DNA of 64,000 bases from Phragmites australis (GCF_958298935.1 NC_084933.1:8973001-9037000); one strand, 5' to 3'. Positions 11,957 to 23,000 are shown, counted from the first letter of the stretch. The notes: a model not told the origin generated them from the sequence alone. Translations and numbers: made by a program.

Positions 11957-12063
11957 TTTGAACATGTTGATGACAACTACGACAGGCATGATCTTATCAA
12001 GCCAGCTCTTGCAAGGCTAAGCACATTGTACCGCAAACTCCAGGTTGTCAAGTCCAGTGTCAA
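11957..12063 (+). CDS. Terminal exon of a host gene
   Basis: After the acceptor TTTAATAG an open frame encodes about 35 residues ending in a TAA at 12088-12090 or slightly earlier by my count: it includes LFEHVDDNYDRHDLIKPAL and then LSTLYRKLQVV with a basic tail. The charged, helix-forming composition is clearly protein-like and unlike any transposon here. It opens with a Leu-Phe-Glu motif like those repeated in the 5' coding block at 1-1131, so it may be the last exon of that gene with Copia-1 in the intron between. Family not recognised. The end coordinate is uncertain by about 30 bases. Confidence 0.5.
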
Positions 12064-12090
12064 GAAGAACAGACAGGCTAACTAAACCAA

Positions 12091-13054
12091 CCAGCGTCAG
12101 TTTGGGTGTTTGTGCTGCTGATTTCTATGCTTCTGATGGAAATTGTCTTGCTTCCTTTGTATGTGATGCAAGTTTTGACATGTATTCTGACGTAAGGTCT
12201 CAGACATCGATTGAAAAAATTCTACCAGTACAGCTGAATCATGTGACTTGGAAAATTCGAAATCTGCAAGTAGAATTTGTCTCCTAATTATGCCATGGAT
12301 ATTCCTCTTTTTCATGTGTACCATGAATTCAAGAGGTAGTATTTGAGGTACTTTGATATGATACCATGGATGAATGTACCTGAAGTTGCTGCAGCATGTG
12401 GAAATTTCGTTTTTATGATTTTTTTTCTGGATTTTATCCTCAACATTTAATTTTTGTTCACCTTATTTTGTTGAAATACCCAGTTACGTTCATACTTTTT
12501 GTTAATTCTTTGAGCGTTAAAGTTTTTCTAGAATTTTATATATTTTAATCTTATTTTTGGTCATTTCGTAGGGTGGTTTTTTTTTTTGCACGCTACCTGC
12601 CAGTCAGACTGACAAGCGGAGAAGCGCTGAACTAATAAAAGAAAAAACTGAACTGCCAAATTGGGCAAGTGGCAGACATGGGCTGTTGGGCTGGGGAATG
12701 GGTGGCAACCACGGTTCAGAAACGGTTCAAAACTGTTTGAAGGAAGTTGTGCTGGTTTGGTTTGGTTGAAGCTTGCTCGCGGGCGGGATTGGTTTGATTT
12801 TGAGAGGCAGGACAGTGGGTTGGGTTGGCTTGTTGTGCTTCAATAGGATGGTTTGGTATAGTTTTGGGCTGTTTTTTAAAACATTAGTAGGCTTACCTGC
12901 AATGCGGTCTGAAGAGCTGAGAGCTCGGAGTTTGCAGCATTATAGTGCCGATCACGGAGCTTGAGAGAAATTGAAGAATGAACCGAGGAAGAGATATCTA
13001 GTTTGCAATCTGCAAGCAGAGTAACCAATTAGGTGAGGCTGCAAACGCAACATA
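12091..13054 (+). other. Probable 3' untranslated and intergenic sequence
   Basis: Follows the terminal exon. It holds a T-run near 12570 and a G-rich block at 12661-12860 whose open frames are low-complexity Gly/Trp/Leu. No gene recognised. Confidence 0.35.
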
Positions 13055-13323
13055 GGGTCTGTTTATTTCAGCTAGAGATTTTGAAAAGCAGCTTATAGAA
13101 GCTGAATTGTAAAAAGTTGGATTGTAAAAAGCTGAATTGTAAAAAGCTTTTAGGTTGTAGATTCTAAAAAATTTTGATGAACAGTTTAGTAAATTAGACT
13201 TTCACAATCTATCAAAAGCTGAGAAAAACCAGCTTCTCAGATTCTCACAATCCAACCAGCAGATTTTAAAAAGCTATAACCAAAAGCTGTCTGTTACAAT
13301 CCGAAGCTGAAACAAACAGGGCC
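13055..13323. mobile_element. MITE, 269 bp, flanked by ATA
   Basis: The termini are inverted: GGGTCTGTTTATTTCAGCT on the left and the complement of AGCTGAAACAAACAGGGCC on the right. ATA stands on both sides (13052-13054 and 13324-13326). The interior repeats AAAAGCTGAATTGTAA and its inverse. It resembles the other GTTTGTTT-type MITE at 3472 in layout. The superfamily is uncertain because ATA is not the usual TWA target. Confidence 0.7.
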
Positions 13324-13763
13324 ATAGTAGATAGAATCTGCCTTCTCTGAGGAAAACCATGTCAAGCTAGTCGATGTATGGAAAAGTGCAGTCGAACGTA
13401 GTGAAGATGCAGTCGATGAGTGGCCGCCGGCGCACTAATCGACGGTGCACTCAATTTGGTTGCCTTATTATGGTCCGCGGAGGCTGCAAAATATTGTTTT
13501 GATGCCTAAATCTAAATGGAAGTTTGAGCACAAGGGAACCAACTTTCACCTCAAATTTCATTGTTATACTAATAATTTAAATAATCTGAGTTAGTGTTTT
13601 AGACCATATGTCTTCGGTCCTGCACCGCCGACACCAGCATTGTGCCGTGTCTAGCACACCATGCGTGCCAGTGTCCGGCACGGACACAGATCCTCTGCCG
13701 TAACGGCACGCACGTTGCATGCTAGCTCAGCCCCGCGTGTCAACGGCTAGAGGAACGGCAGAG
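13324..13763. other. Unassigned flank
   Basis: No coding region. It contains an inverted pair CCTCTGCCG (about 13692) and CGGCAGAGG (about 13756) that could form a long-loop hairpin, of unknown meaning. Confidence 0.25.
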
Positions 13764-13836
13764 GATTGCCGTTCCCGCTCCGTTCGGCACATCAAGCACA
13801 CCTGCATGCAATCCAGTTCATCTACGGCAAGTTCAG
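13764..13836 (+). CDS. Possible host exon ending at a splice donor
   Basis: An open stretch ends at AAGTTCAG|GTATAT, a good 5' splice site, only seven bases before Gypsy-1 begins. Beyond the element, after an intron-like T-rich stretch and the acceptor TTGGTTTCAG (about 24054), the frame can continue for about 20 codons to a stop. This suggests that Gypsy-1 inserted near the start of a host intron. The coding potential is short, so it could also be a noncoding transcript. Confidence 0.3.
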
Positions 13837-13843
13837 GTATATC

Positions 13844-14781
13844 TGTATTGGAGCAAGAGTTCGTCTTGCCCTAACAAGTACGATGAGAGTTTCTTCTAAG
13901 GAGGAGACTCAAGCTTCGAGACGAAATTTAAGAGGAAAGAACACCACGAATGTATTTATGGTAGAAAAAATGGATCGCTCTGGGAGCAGTATCACAGCGT
14001 GACTTAGTGTGTTTTCACCTTTGTGTTTTTTCTCTATCTTGCCTGTCCCTTGCCCAAAGGACCATGACCTCCTATTAATAGGGTCGTGCGTAGCTTGGCG
14101 TACAAGTTATCACAATGTACAAATATCCGGATTCTGATCGAATTACGAAGCCTTATCCCAGATAACTACCTTCTACCCTATCGGGGAAATAAATATCCAC
14201 AATGGTAATTATCATGGTGCCTGCCCCCTGAACGGGGCGAGCCGGTTGCCAACTGTAGCCCGACGCCACACTATCAGGGGTGTCAGGACATCCTCCATCA
14301 TGCCGGGGTGTCAGAGCGGCGTCCACTAGCCTAGGTATTTAATGCTAGTCACCTCCTCACAGGCAAAGTACGACCGGTGCTTCTCTTCTAATAGATCTTT
14401 CCTGAGGCCTGATGACTCATGCAGTAGCCTCCGGGAAGCCGGCCCGGGCAGCGGGAGGCCGAGGCCTCGTGAGACCGAGCCTTTGGGGGGCTGAGCCTCC
14501 GGGAGGCGGGACTCCGAAGGGCTGGGGCTTCGGGAGGTCGAGGCCTCAGGAGACCGAGCCTTTGAGAGGCTGAACCTTTGGGAGGCAGGGCTCCAGAAGG
14601 CCGGGGCTTTGGAAGGCGGAGGCTTCAGGAGACCGAGCCTTGGGGAGGCTAAGCCTTCAGGAGGCAGGGCTCCGGAAGGCTAGGGCTTCCGAAGGCGGAG
14701 GCTTCGAGAGGCTGAGCCTTTGGGAGGTCAGGCTGATTAAGCCAAGGGGCCGTCGGGGGTCCTTAATAATGACCCCCAACA
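13844..14781 (-). repeat. Gypsy-1 3' LTR (left copy)
   Basis: Matches 23049-23982 throughout. On the minus strand it starts TGTTGGGGG and ends near CTTGCTCC, with a two-base change at the very end (TGTATTGG on the + strand). A GC-rich array with a 79-bp period (starts near 14471, 14550, 14629) carries repeated AGACCGAGCCT and GAGGCTGAGCC. Confidence 0.88.
14471..14740. repeat. 79-bp tandem array inside the Gypsy-1 LTR
   Basis: About three and a half degenerate units spaced 79 bp, each with GAGACCGAGCC, GGGAGGCAGGGCTCC and GGCTTCGGAAGG. A corresponding array is in the other LTR at about 23670-23940, so it predates insertion. Confidence 0.7.
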
Positions 14782-14800
14782 GTAGCCCCTCGCGAGGGCG
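14782..14800 (-). other. Polypurine tract of Gypsy-1
   Basis: On the minus strand GCGAGGGGCTACTG runs into the LTR start TGTTGGGGG, the usual polypurine arrangement of Tat elements. Confidence 0.7.
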
Positions 14801-15296
14801 GCCAGCGGAGCGGTCGTGCCGTGGTTCCTTCGGAGCAGGGCCTTCGGCGGTCCCTGACTTGTGGTTGATGGCTCGTGGTCCAAGTATTCCTTGGCTTGTT
14901 TGGGACGGTTTGACCCGGGTGACAGAACGACATGTTGGATGATGTCGGCGAGAGTGGGCATTGAACGCGCCTTGGGGAAAGGTGCGGTCCTGCCCTGTCA
15001 AGTAGGCGTGGGACGCGTGTCGTCTTGTCCTTCGGGGGGGGTCAAGGGAGTCGGTTTTGCTCCCCCATGATTTCGGCCTGGCAGGCGAAAGGACAACACG
15101 TGCTCCCGTCGCCTGGGGGGCCAAGTTGCCCTCTATTTGTAGCAGGAAGGGGATTGCCTAGAGCAACCTTTTCGCCAACTCCTCGTTCTCATCTGCATTT
15201 GTCTTCGGTGTCTTTTTCTTTGCGCGAGTCGTCCTTTGATCCCTGCTATTCTCTCTCTCATAATCTAGCGCCTTTCGCCATCCTCCTGTGGTTCGT
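14801..15296 (+). promoter_or_regulatory. Leader and likely promoter of the antisense ORF
   Basis: GC-rich sequence between the 3' LTR and the ORF start at 15297. CCTCTATTTGTAGC at about 15130 is a weak TATA-like match, followed by a pyrimidine-rich leader. Open frames on both strands here are shadows of the GC-rich composition. Confidence 0.4.
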
Positions 15297-16735
15297 ATGG
15301 CTAGCTTGAGTACTTCAAGTGAAGCTGGAACTCGGGCAGCGAGGGAGATTGCCGGAGTAGCCGCGGCGGGGGACCCTCAGGTGGCATCGGCTTTCCCATC
15401 GCTGATGGGGCCGCTGCCAAGAGTGGAGCTCTGGCGTGCCAGCAAAAGTCACTCCCAGCAAACCACTGTGCTGGGGGCATCTGTCATCGGTGATGAGGAG
15501 CTCGACCGGATGGTTAGGGAGGGGAAGATTCCCTCCCGAGCTATCACTCAGCCTCCGCTGGGTGTGGAGGTCCCGAAGCCCCTGGCCTATGAGGTCGTGG
15601 TGTTTGTGGCCTTCTTCATGGCAGGCCTGGGTTTTCCCTCGGTGCTGTTGCTCAAGGAGGTGCTCCGCCACTTCTACATGGAGCTTCTGTAGCTCCACGC
15701 CAACACCATTGCACGTCTGGCCACCTTTGAGTGGGCCATGCGGACGGAGGGGTGCGAAGGGAGGGGGGATTTCTTTGTGGCCCTCCATATTGCCAGCTGC
15801 CAGCCGAATCTGATCAAGGTCGAGGGGATGAAGAGGCCCCTTAGCTTCGGGAGTGTCAACTTCCAGATACGGCTGCAATATCGCGATGCCTTCCCGGTGA
15901 AGGCCATTAATAGTCAGTGGTATACCGGCTGGTTGTAGCGGTGGTACTACCACAACATCGCCCCTGCATCACCCCTTCGTTCCACGAATCGGGATATTGC
16001 GTATGTTCCGGAGCCGGAGACGGGGATTACGAACGACTAGTTCACCTTATGGCTGGCCCTTCTCCGAATGGTGGCCGAAAAGATGAGCATGCGTGACCTT
16101 TTGGAGGAGTTCACCATTTTGCACGTTCGGCCCCTTCAAACAGGCTAGAATTGCATCTTTGAGCAAGGTGCGGAAGAGTGGCTGAAGGTGTATTCCAGCC
16201 CACCCGTCAGTGCTAGTGAGTTCCCCTTGTAGTTTGGTTTTTGATCTGCCGATGTGAGCAGTCTTTTTTCTTCCAAAGAGCTGCCTCCCGCTGGAGTGTG
16301 CAGCGGAGATTGCAGAGGTGAATCTGGGCCCCCCTAGACTTGCAGAGTGGGAGCGGCGGGTGGCCTTGGCACGGAGCTGGGAGCGATACAACTGTGTCTA
16401 CTTTTACCTTGACGTGGGGGCTCCGGCATGGCGGGATCCTCTAGTGCCTAGGGCTACTGGAAAACGAGCGCGTGCAACCCCCCAATCCATGCGAGGATGC
16501 TCCAAGCCCGACGGCTTTTCGCCTCCTGAGGTTCGCATACCAGTTCAATGGCCGAGTCGTCGGAGGTTCCCTTGGTTCACAAGAAGAGCCTGAGGCGGGT
16601 TGGGAGCATGAGCGACCAGTTCGGAGGCGAGGGCCAGGGTGGCGGCGATGACCGGGGGAAGGGTTGGGCCTCCCCGGATATTGCAGGTCACAGCCAGAGC
16701 CCCCGATATTGCCAGGCATTGTACTTCTTTTAGAT
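15297..16735 (+). pseudogene. Antisense ORF of Gypsy-1 (gypsy-type putative transposase domain, PF04195-like)
   Basis: Starts at ATG 15297 (MASLSTSSEAGTRA). A domain with GFPSVLLLKEVLRHFY near residue 110 and TIARLATFEWAM after it resembles the plant 'gypsy type transposon' family, whose function is unknown and which sits antisense to pol in Tat elements. The frame runs to about 16228 but has four in-frame stops, all TAG (15690, 15936, 16038, 16146). A possible GT-AG intron (GTAGTTTGG to TTCCAAAG, about 16229-16280) leads to a second exon in a new frame, with VNLGPPRLAEWERR near 16318, running to the deletion junction near 16735. Clearly decayed. Identification is from pattern memory, not a search. 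Confidence 0.7.
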
Positions 16736-17644
16736 TGGCAGGAGGCAACATTTCTACGATGGCACGAATCTTGCCCGGATTGGCCTTGATGCCTCTTCGG
16801 GGATGAGATATCCTAGCATCTTTCCACCCCTAGCGCCAAATACGTATTTTTCTAGGTTCAACCGCATGCCAGCGGCCTAGAGGCTATAGAATGTTTCTTG
16901 CAGATCGGCAACATGGTTGGCTTCTAGTTGGCTTTTTACCACGATATCGTCCATGTAGGCCTCGACGTTGCAGCCCAACTACTGCTGCAGCATCTTGTAT
17001 ACTAGTTGAGAGAAGGTGGCCCCAGCGTTCCGAAGACCGAAGGGCATCCGGGCGTAGCAGTACACTGGGGGTAATGAAGCTAGTCTTGTTCTCATCCTCC
17101 ATTTTCATCCACGCCTGTTGGTACCCGGAGTATGCGTCAAGGAAGCTTAGCTGGTCGATGAGGGGAAGGGGTATGGATCCCGGGGGCATACTTTGTGTAA
17201 TGACGTGAAATCGATGCACATACGCTATTTTTTACTATGTTTCTTGACCAGGATGGTGTTGGAGAGCCAATCGGAGTGGATGACCTCTCGGATAACACTA
17301 GCTTTCAGTAGCTTCTGGACTTCTTCCTTTGCGGCTTCTGCCCGCTCCGGAGAGAGCTTGCGAAGCCCCTGTCATATGGGCCTTGCCTTCGGGTCGACCT
17401 GAAGCGAGTGCTCGATGATGCTGCGGTCGACTCCTGGGAGGTCCTGTGGGGACCATGCGAAGGTGTCGAGATTACCCCGCAAGATGGCCAGAAGTTGGGC
17501 TTCTTGCCCAGAGGTGAGGTCCGCCCCTATTCGGAAGCTCCGGTCAGGTTGTTCTTGGTGTATGGGGACAAGCTTTATGTCCCCCTCCGGTTGTGGCCAT
17601 GGAGGGCAGCGGTGCCCGGGATGCGTTGACGAAGGGTCCTTCAA
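16735..17644 (-). pseudogene. Gypsy-1 reverse transcriptase, 3'-truncated
   Basis: Read on the minus strand from 17644: TFAWSPQDLPGV near 17440, then VIREVIHSDWLSN, RMCIDF, MPFGLRNAGATF and the catalytic YMDD at 16946-16957. A one-base loss near 17065 (in SFITPS) shifts the frame, and several stops occur. The domain ends abruptly after LKEVQ near 16735, where it is fused to the end of the antisense ORF region, so RNase H and integrase are missing. Confidence 0.85.
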
Positions 17645-17699
17645 GTCCTCCTATGTCATAGCGTGGATATGGCGACTAGGGAGCAGAGCAGGGTGCCCA

Positions 17700-18120
17700 T
17701 ACTCGATGCGTCTAGCCAGGTCTTGGTCGTCGTGGACGGTTATTAGCCCCTAGGGTCCGGGCATCTTCAGGTAAAGGTAATTGTGATGGGGTACAGCTCT
17801 GAATCTATTCAGAGTTCCCCATCCTAGAATGGCATTGTAGGCGTAACGTACATCCACGACGTCGAAGGTGATGACCTCGGATCGCGATGCAGAGCCTTCG
17901 CCGAAGATGATCGGGAATACTATCTATCCTAGGGCGTTGAGGGGGGGCCCCGTTGAATCCCTGGAGGGGTCTGCTGCTTGGTGAGAACTGGCTTCGTGGT
18001 ATTCGGAGCTGGTCGAAGGCATGCACGAATAGGAGGTCCCTGAGCTATCGCCGTCGATCAGTATTCGTTGGACCTCGACTTCGGCGATGTTGGCTGAGAT
18101 GACCAGGGCATCGGAGTGCA
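17700..18120 (-). pseudogene. Gypsy-1 protease region
   Basis: On the minus strand IAEVEVQRILIDGDSSGTS is an aspartic protease site; most relatives have DGGSS, so the third residue is altered. The following segment contains VITFDVV and AILGWGTLNRFRA, as in Tat proteases. A stop follows near 17750. Confidence 0.7.
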
Positions 18121-19632
18121 GAAATTTTACCCCTTAGGAGTCATGGACGGTGAACGTCACAGGGGCGTCGGCCTAGTTGGGGGCCTGTTGATGGATGCTA
18201 GTCGCTCCGATGTGGTGTACCCCACGTGCGTAGTCTCGTTGCTGTTGTTTCGAAGTGCAACTGGAGCTCCCTCTACCGGTAATGGCGAGGATGATCTGTT
18301 TGCCCCGCACCCCTTTGTCACTGTATTGCTCTAGGGATGACTGGGGTGGTGAAGGTAGGGCCAGCTGCGGAGGATTCTGCAGGGCCAGATGGTCGACCTG
18401 TCGGTTGGCCGATGGCCTGCGATCTTCCGACCGCCCCTTGGGGGCCCCATCAGTTGAGGCAGAGGTCGCCTGCCTGCCGAGGTACTCCTCTCGAAAGACG
18501 GTGAGGGTTCGGCAGTTGTCGGTATTATGTCCTCGTCCTGCGCCGTGTAGAGTGCACCAGGATTCTTCCTCAGAACGCTGGGTTGGGACGTGGCTTCGCT
18601 CCGGGAGGCCTCGTCCCCTGGGGTGGCTTTGGTTCGGAGCCCCGTGGCTTGGGCTGATATTGCTGACATTTCGGCGTTATCGTTGCTGCCCCCTTTGGGA
18701 CCCGGTGGTAAGGGCCTCCTCGAAGCTCCTCTTTGCTGTGGGAGCGGGGGCGTGTGATGATCCGGCCTGCAAGTGTGGTCTCTCGGAATTAGCATGGGAA
18801 GCCTCGCTAGCTTATGAGCGCCTCCGGCAGAGACTTTCCTCCTTCACCCGCGCATATTGCTCGAACTTGCTCATGAGGACTTCTACCGTGCGTATTGGGC
18901 CTCGGTTCAGCCGATCGTATAAGGGGCCTTTGGCCAAGCCCTGGGTTGCGGCGTCGATGATCGAAGAGTCTGATATGCCCCTAATCTGGGCTTTAGTATG
19001 GGAGAACCTTCAAAAGTAGTCCCGGAGGATTTTGCCTGGCCCCTGCATGATAGTGAACAGGCTGCCGGAGGTTACTAGTTCGATAAAGGTGCCCTGGAAG
19101 TTACTACGGGAGAGGTCTCAGAGTTGGGACCAGGTATGAATGGTGCAGGGGTCCAGCGCCCAGAACAAGCGTATGGCCACCCCTTGTAGGGCGAGGGGGA
19201 AGCATTTAGCCATAGTGGCCGATCCGCCCCCACTGGCCTCTATGGCTAGGGCGTAGGATCAGGCGAACTCGTCAAGGTCCGAATAGCCTTTAAACTTGGG
19301 CAACTTCAGGGTCCGAAAACCCTCTGGGAAGGGCATGGCCTACAGGTCGGCCCGTAGGGGGGAGTCATGATCTTGCAGGGGGACCTCACGATGCCAGCTC
19401 TGAGGCTCCAGGGACCGAACGGGCCGGGTCCTTGCGCCGTGTAGTTCGTCTGTTCATGGAGCTTGGGTTGGAACTGCGCCAGCCGTCCCGGGAGCGGTGG
19501 CAAAGGTGTGGGTAGCTTGCTGTTTGGCCCGCAGGGCCGTCCATAGTTCCTCCATCTGGGCTAGGAGTGCTGCCAAGCATGATTGCTGCTCGGGTGGAAC
19601 GGTGTTTTCTGCGATAGCACCGGCCGCAGCCC
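18121..19632 (-). pseudogene. gag: Gypsy-1 gag, C-terminal part
   Basis: Minus-strand reading gives the retrotransposon gag core: FRTLKLPKFKGYSDLDEFA near 19310-19260, a long helical core with an LALQGVAIRLFWAL-like stretch, and FEQYARVKEE near 18840. A CCHC-like knuckle (CTLHGAGRGHNTDNC) lies at about 18497-18550. Stops and frame changes occur throughout. The N-terminal part is on the other side of the solo LTR at 22756-23000. Confidence 0.78.
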
Positions 19633-22600
19633 TGTAACACCCTAGTTTTTCAACTTTTTGGAAATAGTAATAAATATCCTTTTCCTTAGAATAGGGTGTT
19701 TTTCTTTGCCTTAAGATTTTAGGAGAAAGAAATTATTTTCTCAAAGTTAAAATATTGAACCTAGGCTATATTATAGTTTGTTGCATACATGCTGAGTTTA
19801 GCTGCATTAGAGTTTTTATTGTGTGGAAAATAAACTTTTTGAAAAACCCCGAGCGCATCGTTCGAATTTAAAAAGGAAAAAAAAGAAGAAGAAAAAAAGG
19901 GGTTTGAAAAAGGTTTTATTAAAGGAAAATCCTTTTTGTCTCTTTGGGCCGAGACTTCTTCTTTCCGGCCTTTTCTTTCTTCCTACCCGGGTCGGCCTGC
20001 TTCCTCCTTCCCTCACCTCCCACCTCTCCGCTAGGGCCGGCTGAAGGCCACGGACCAGCGGCGCCGAGCTACTCCTCCCAGTGGCGCCTGGCCAAAAACT
20101 ATTTTCCCTCCGCAGACGCCGCCAGGTGGGCCCCATGCCTTCTTCTTTCTCCCACCCGTGCTGGACTCCGCACGTGTCCGAGTCAAAGCTGACGCCGTTC
20201 ACCGCTCTCCCGCGTCCGTATCCCAACCGAAGCAAGCCAAACCCAAACCGCATGACCTTATCCCTTCCCCCGCCTATATAAAGCCCGGACCCCCCTCAGT
20301 TTTTCCCATCTAAAAATTGTGCCAGCTGAAGCCTTTCCGCCGCCGCCATAGCCAAGCCACCCCAAGCTTCGCCGCCGCCGTTCCGACGCCCGTTTGTCGT
20401 AGCTAAGCCGCGCTTGAGCATATCCACCATCTACCACGCCTACTGCTGCCTTCACCGACGAGTTTTGGCCACCGGAGCTCCCTCCTCGACGCCACCCAAG
20501 TCTCACAGATGTCTACCCCGCCGCCGCACGTCACCTGAGCTGCGCCGTCGACGGTACATGCCTAAAACGGATTCCCTATGCTCTATTTTCTCTCCGCCGC
20601 CGCTCGCTGTTGACCCCCGTGCCCGGCGATGAGGATCGCCACCTCTCCGGCAATAGCGCCACCGCGCCGAGCTGTCCGCCACCGCTATCATCTCTGGCGC
20701 CGGTCAACTAAAGCCCCCCCTGCCAACAGCCGTTAGATCTGTTTTGGATGGCCGTGATTAAAAGCTTCACATACCCCTTTGGTGTCCAATCGCCTGCTGC
20801 CACGTGGCCACATAATCCTAGTCAGCAAATCAGGCCATGTCATCGCTTGCATAAGCCGGCCACCTCATCAATTTAGCCCACGTGGCAGTGGCACGTCAGC
20901 ACACATTTGTCCAGTCATATTTTCCTATTTGATTTAATTCAGGAGTAATGACAGTTTTGCAAATAAGCCCCTGGACTTTCCTATATTTAAATAAAAGCCC
21001 TTGTAATTATGCAGAATAGTCCCTGAACTTTTTCTTAATTACAAATAGGTCCCTCAATTTTTGCAAAAAGGCCCCTAACCTCTCTGTTTTATTTAAACTA
21101 AGCCCTTTTTATTTTCAGATGTAACCCTAATCTTATTTATAGCACATCTTTCTCGTTTTAGCTCCGATTTAGATTATTTTCACGCTCACGTGTTCGTAGT
21201 GACGTGTACTATCTTGTAGTACATTTTTCATAGATGTTAGCTATTGTGTGGTGTACTGTTCTTAGTTGGATTTGTTGTATGTTTTTTGAGTGCGTGTCGA
21301 AAGCAGACGAAGAGCAGTTCGAGAACCTTCAGGACCAAGTTTCTAAAGAGTCTGAGTAGCAAGTTGGGAGAGGCAAGTGTCCTTGAACATTTTGATCCCA
21401 GTTTGTTTAAAATGCGTTCTTTTCAAACATGCATGCTGTTAATCCTGAATCCTATATATTTATAGTATCCTGTTCCATATAATTCCTTGTCGCCATGTTG
21501 ATAGTAGAGGATATGATGGGTAGTCATACTTAGCTTTGCACAAGGGGATTGAAGGGCTAAGGGTTAAATATGATTAACTAATTAATGCAATTATGAGTTG
21601 GGAATATTAATGATGGTAATAGCAACATGGAACCTTAGGCCTTGAGCAAAGTTGGACCAGTGATGATGAAGTTATAATATTGGTTTAGTCTTTGTTCAAG
21701 TAACCTAAGTAAGGACCGGTTCGTGGAGCGACAACCCAAGAAATATCGTACCAACCACGAGACCTAGTATGGGACAGGCCTAGCCTATTAATTAGTGGAT
21801 TCCAGTTTTTGTGCGTGCCAAACGGAAGAGTGGATGTGTGGGGACGGCAAAGGCCAGAACCATTTGGTTAGTGGTATGAGATGTGTAGTGGAAGGGAATG
21901 GTGAAAACTTCCTGGAGCTACAAGGCGCAAAAGGGGGCTTCTGGGTGGTGTGAATGCCACTTTGATGGCGGTGAAATCTAGCGGGCATGCACATACTGGT
22001 TGAAACTTTGTAACGGCTTTATAGTGACTTTTCGGGCAACACACCACTAGAGTGTGTTAAGTGTTTCGCGGACACGGCAACAAGGAAAATCACGACTTGT
22101 GGGGAAAGCTGGACAACCTCTGCAGAGTGTAAAACTGTTATAACAGCCGTGCTCACGGTTATGAGAGACTTGGATCCTCACATGATTAGCCAAATGGGTT
22201 GGGTTGTTTTGGTCTGTTGGGAACCTGATGTGGGAATTCAGGTGGAGAGGAAAAATTGTGGAGATGGTTCTAGGAGTTGGAGATCTAATGATGATTCACT
22301 AGATAATAGGATGCTTTCATAATACTTCGTTAGTACAGTTGGCTTTTATGCAAAACTTTAACTGTTATAGCATGTTCCTTGTTTAAGCTTGCATAGCATT
22401 TTATCTTCCCACACTTGCAGAGTACTAGCTGTACTCACACTTGTTCTTTTTACCCCAAATGTCGTTCAAGCACTGCTCAGACATTGAAGGAGATCCAGAT
22501 TTCTTCGTTGATGAAGATCAAGACTGCTAGGTTGGCGTTTCCCCCGGTCAAATACTTGTGGAAGTTGGAGTTTCGTGGAGTTTTGTTGTGTGCTTTTGTT

Positions 22601-22755
22601 TAAGACATTTTGGGTCTCATTATTTATTCTAGTTAAAACATTGTAATAATGACACTGTGTGATACACTGATGAAGTCACTACATGTATGAAACTTGATCC
22701 TGGCATACATGTGGTTTACATCTGGTTTTGTCCCTTTCTAAAACCGGGTGTGACA
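19633..22755 (+). mobile_element. Solo LTR, Tekay/Del-like, 3,123 bp
   Basis: Begins TGTAACACCCTAG and ends GGGTGTGACA, the short inverted termini of Tekay/Del chromovirus LTRs, and is flanked on both sides by AGCCC (19628-19632 and 22756-22760), an exact 5-bp target duplication. No internal retrotransposon domain is present, so it is what remains after recombination between two LTRs. Known Tekay-type LTRs are about this long. It interrupts the gag of Gypsy-1 and is therefore younger than it. Confidence 0.88.
20275..20282 (+). promoter_or_regulatory. TATA box in the solo LTR
   Basis: TATATAAA preceded by GC-rich sequence and followed at about 30 bases by a pyrimidine-rich start region and a CCGCCGCC-rich leader, the usual promoter layout of such LTRs. 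It fixes the LTR orientation as +. Confidence 0.65.
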
Positions 22756-23000
22756 AGCCCCTAGGGGAGCAGCATGGGCCTCGCTTTGCTGCTGCTGGGT
22801 CTCCAGGGTAGAGAACCCTTTGGTGTCGCCCGCAGCTGTAGTTATGGTTGGGTCGGTGGTGGCCGTAAGGTTCCCGTCCTCCTGGCTGGGGGGCCGTTGT
22901 CGGTATCGGCTGCGTATAGCCGGCTAGACTACCGCGCAGGTGTGACTGGGGGGTCGGCCGCCACTGATGCGGCCTTGGTGGTCTTCTTCTTGGGTGGCAT
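22756..23000 (-). pseudogene. gag: Gypsy-1 gag, N-terminal part
   Basis: Starts at the minus-strand ATG at 23000 (MPPKKKTTKAASVAADPP), 48 bases inside the 5' LTR boundary, with the Lys- and Pro-rich start usual for Tat gag proteins. It carries three stops in about 80 codons. The same frame resumes beyond the solo LTR at 19632. Confidence 0.72.

Noticed and set aside
13690..13765. Hairpin CCTCTGCCG/CGGCAGAGG as a MITE or microRNA precursor
   Set aside because: Arms of nine bases with a loop of over 50 bases are too weak and there are no target duplications.
14657..15124. 155-codon minus-strand frame at the Gypsy-1 3' end
   Set aside because: Pro/Arg-rich reading of LTR repeats and polypurine region, no domain.
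20414..20700. Arg/Pro-rich frames as a gene in the solo LTR
   Set aside because: They reflect the CCGCCG-rich leader of the LTR and are open on both strands.
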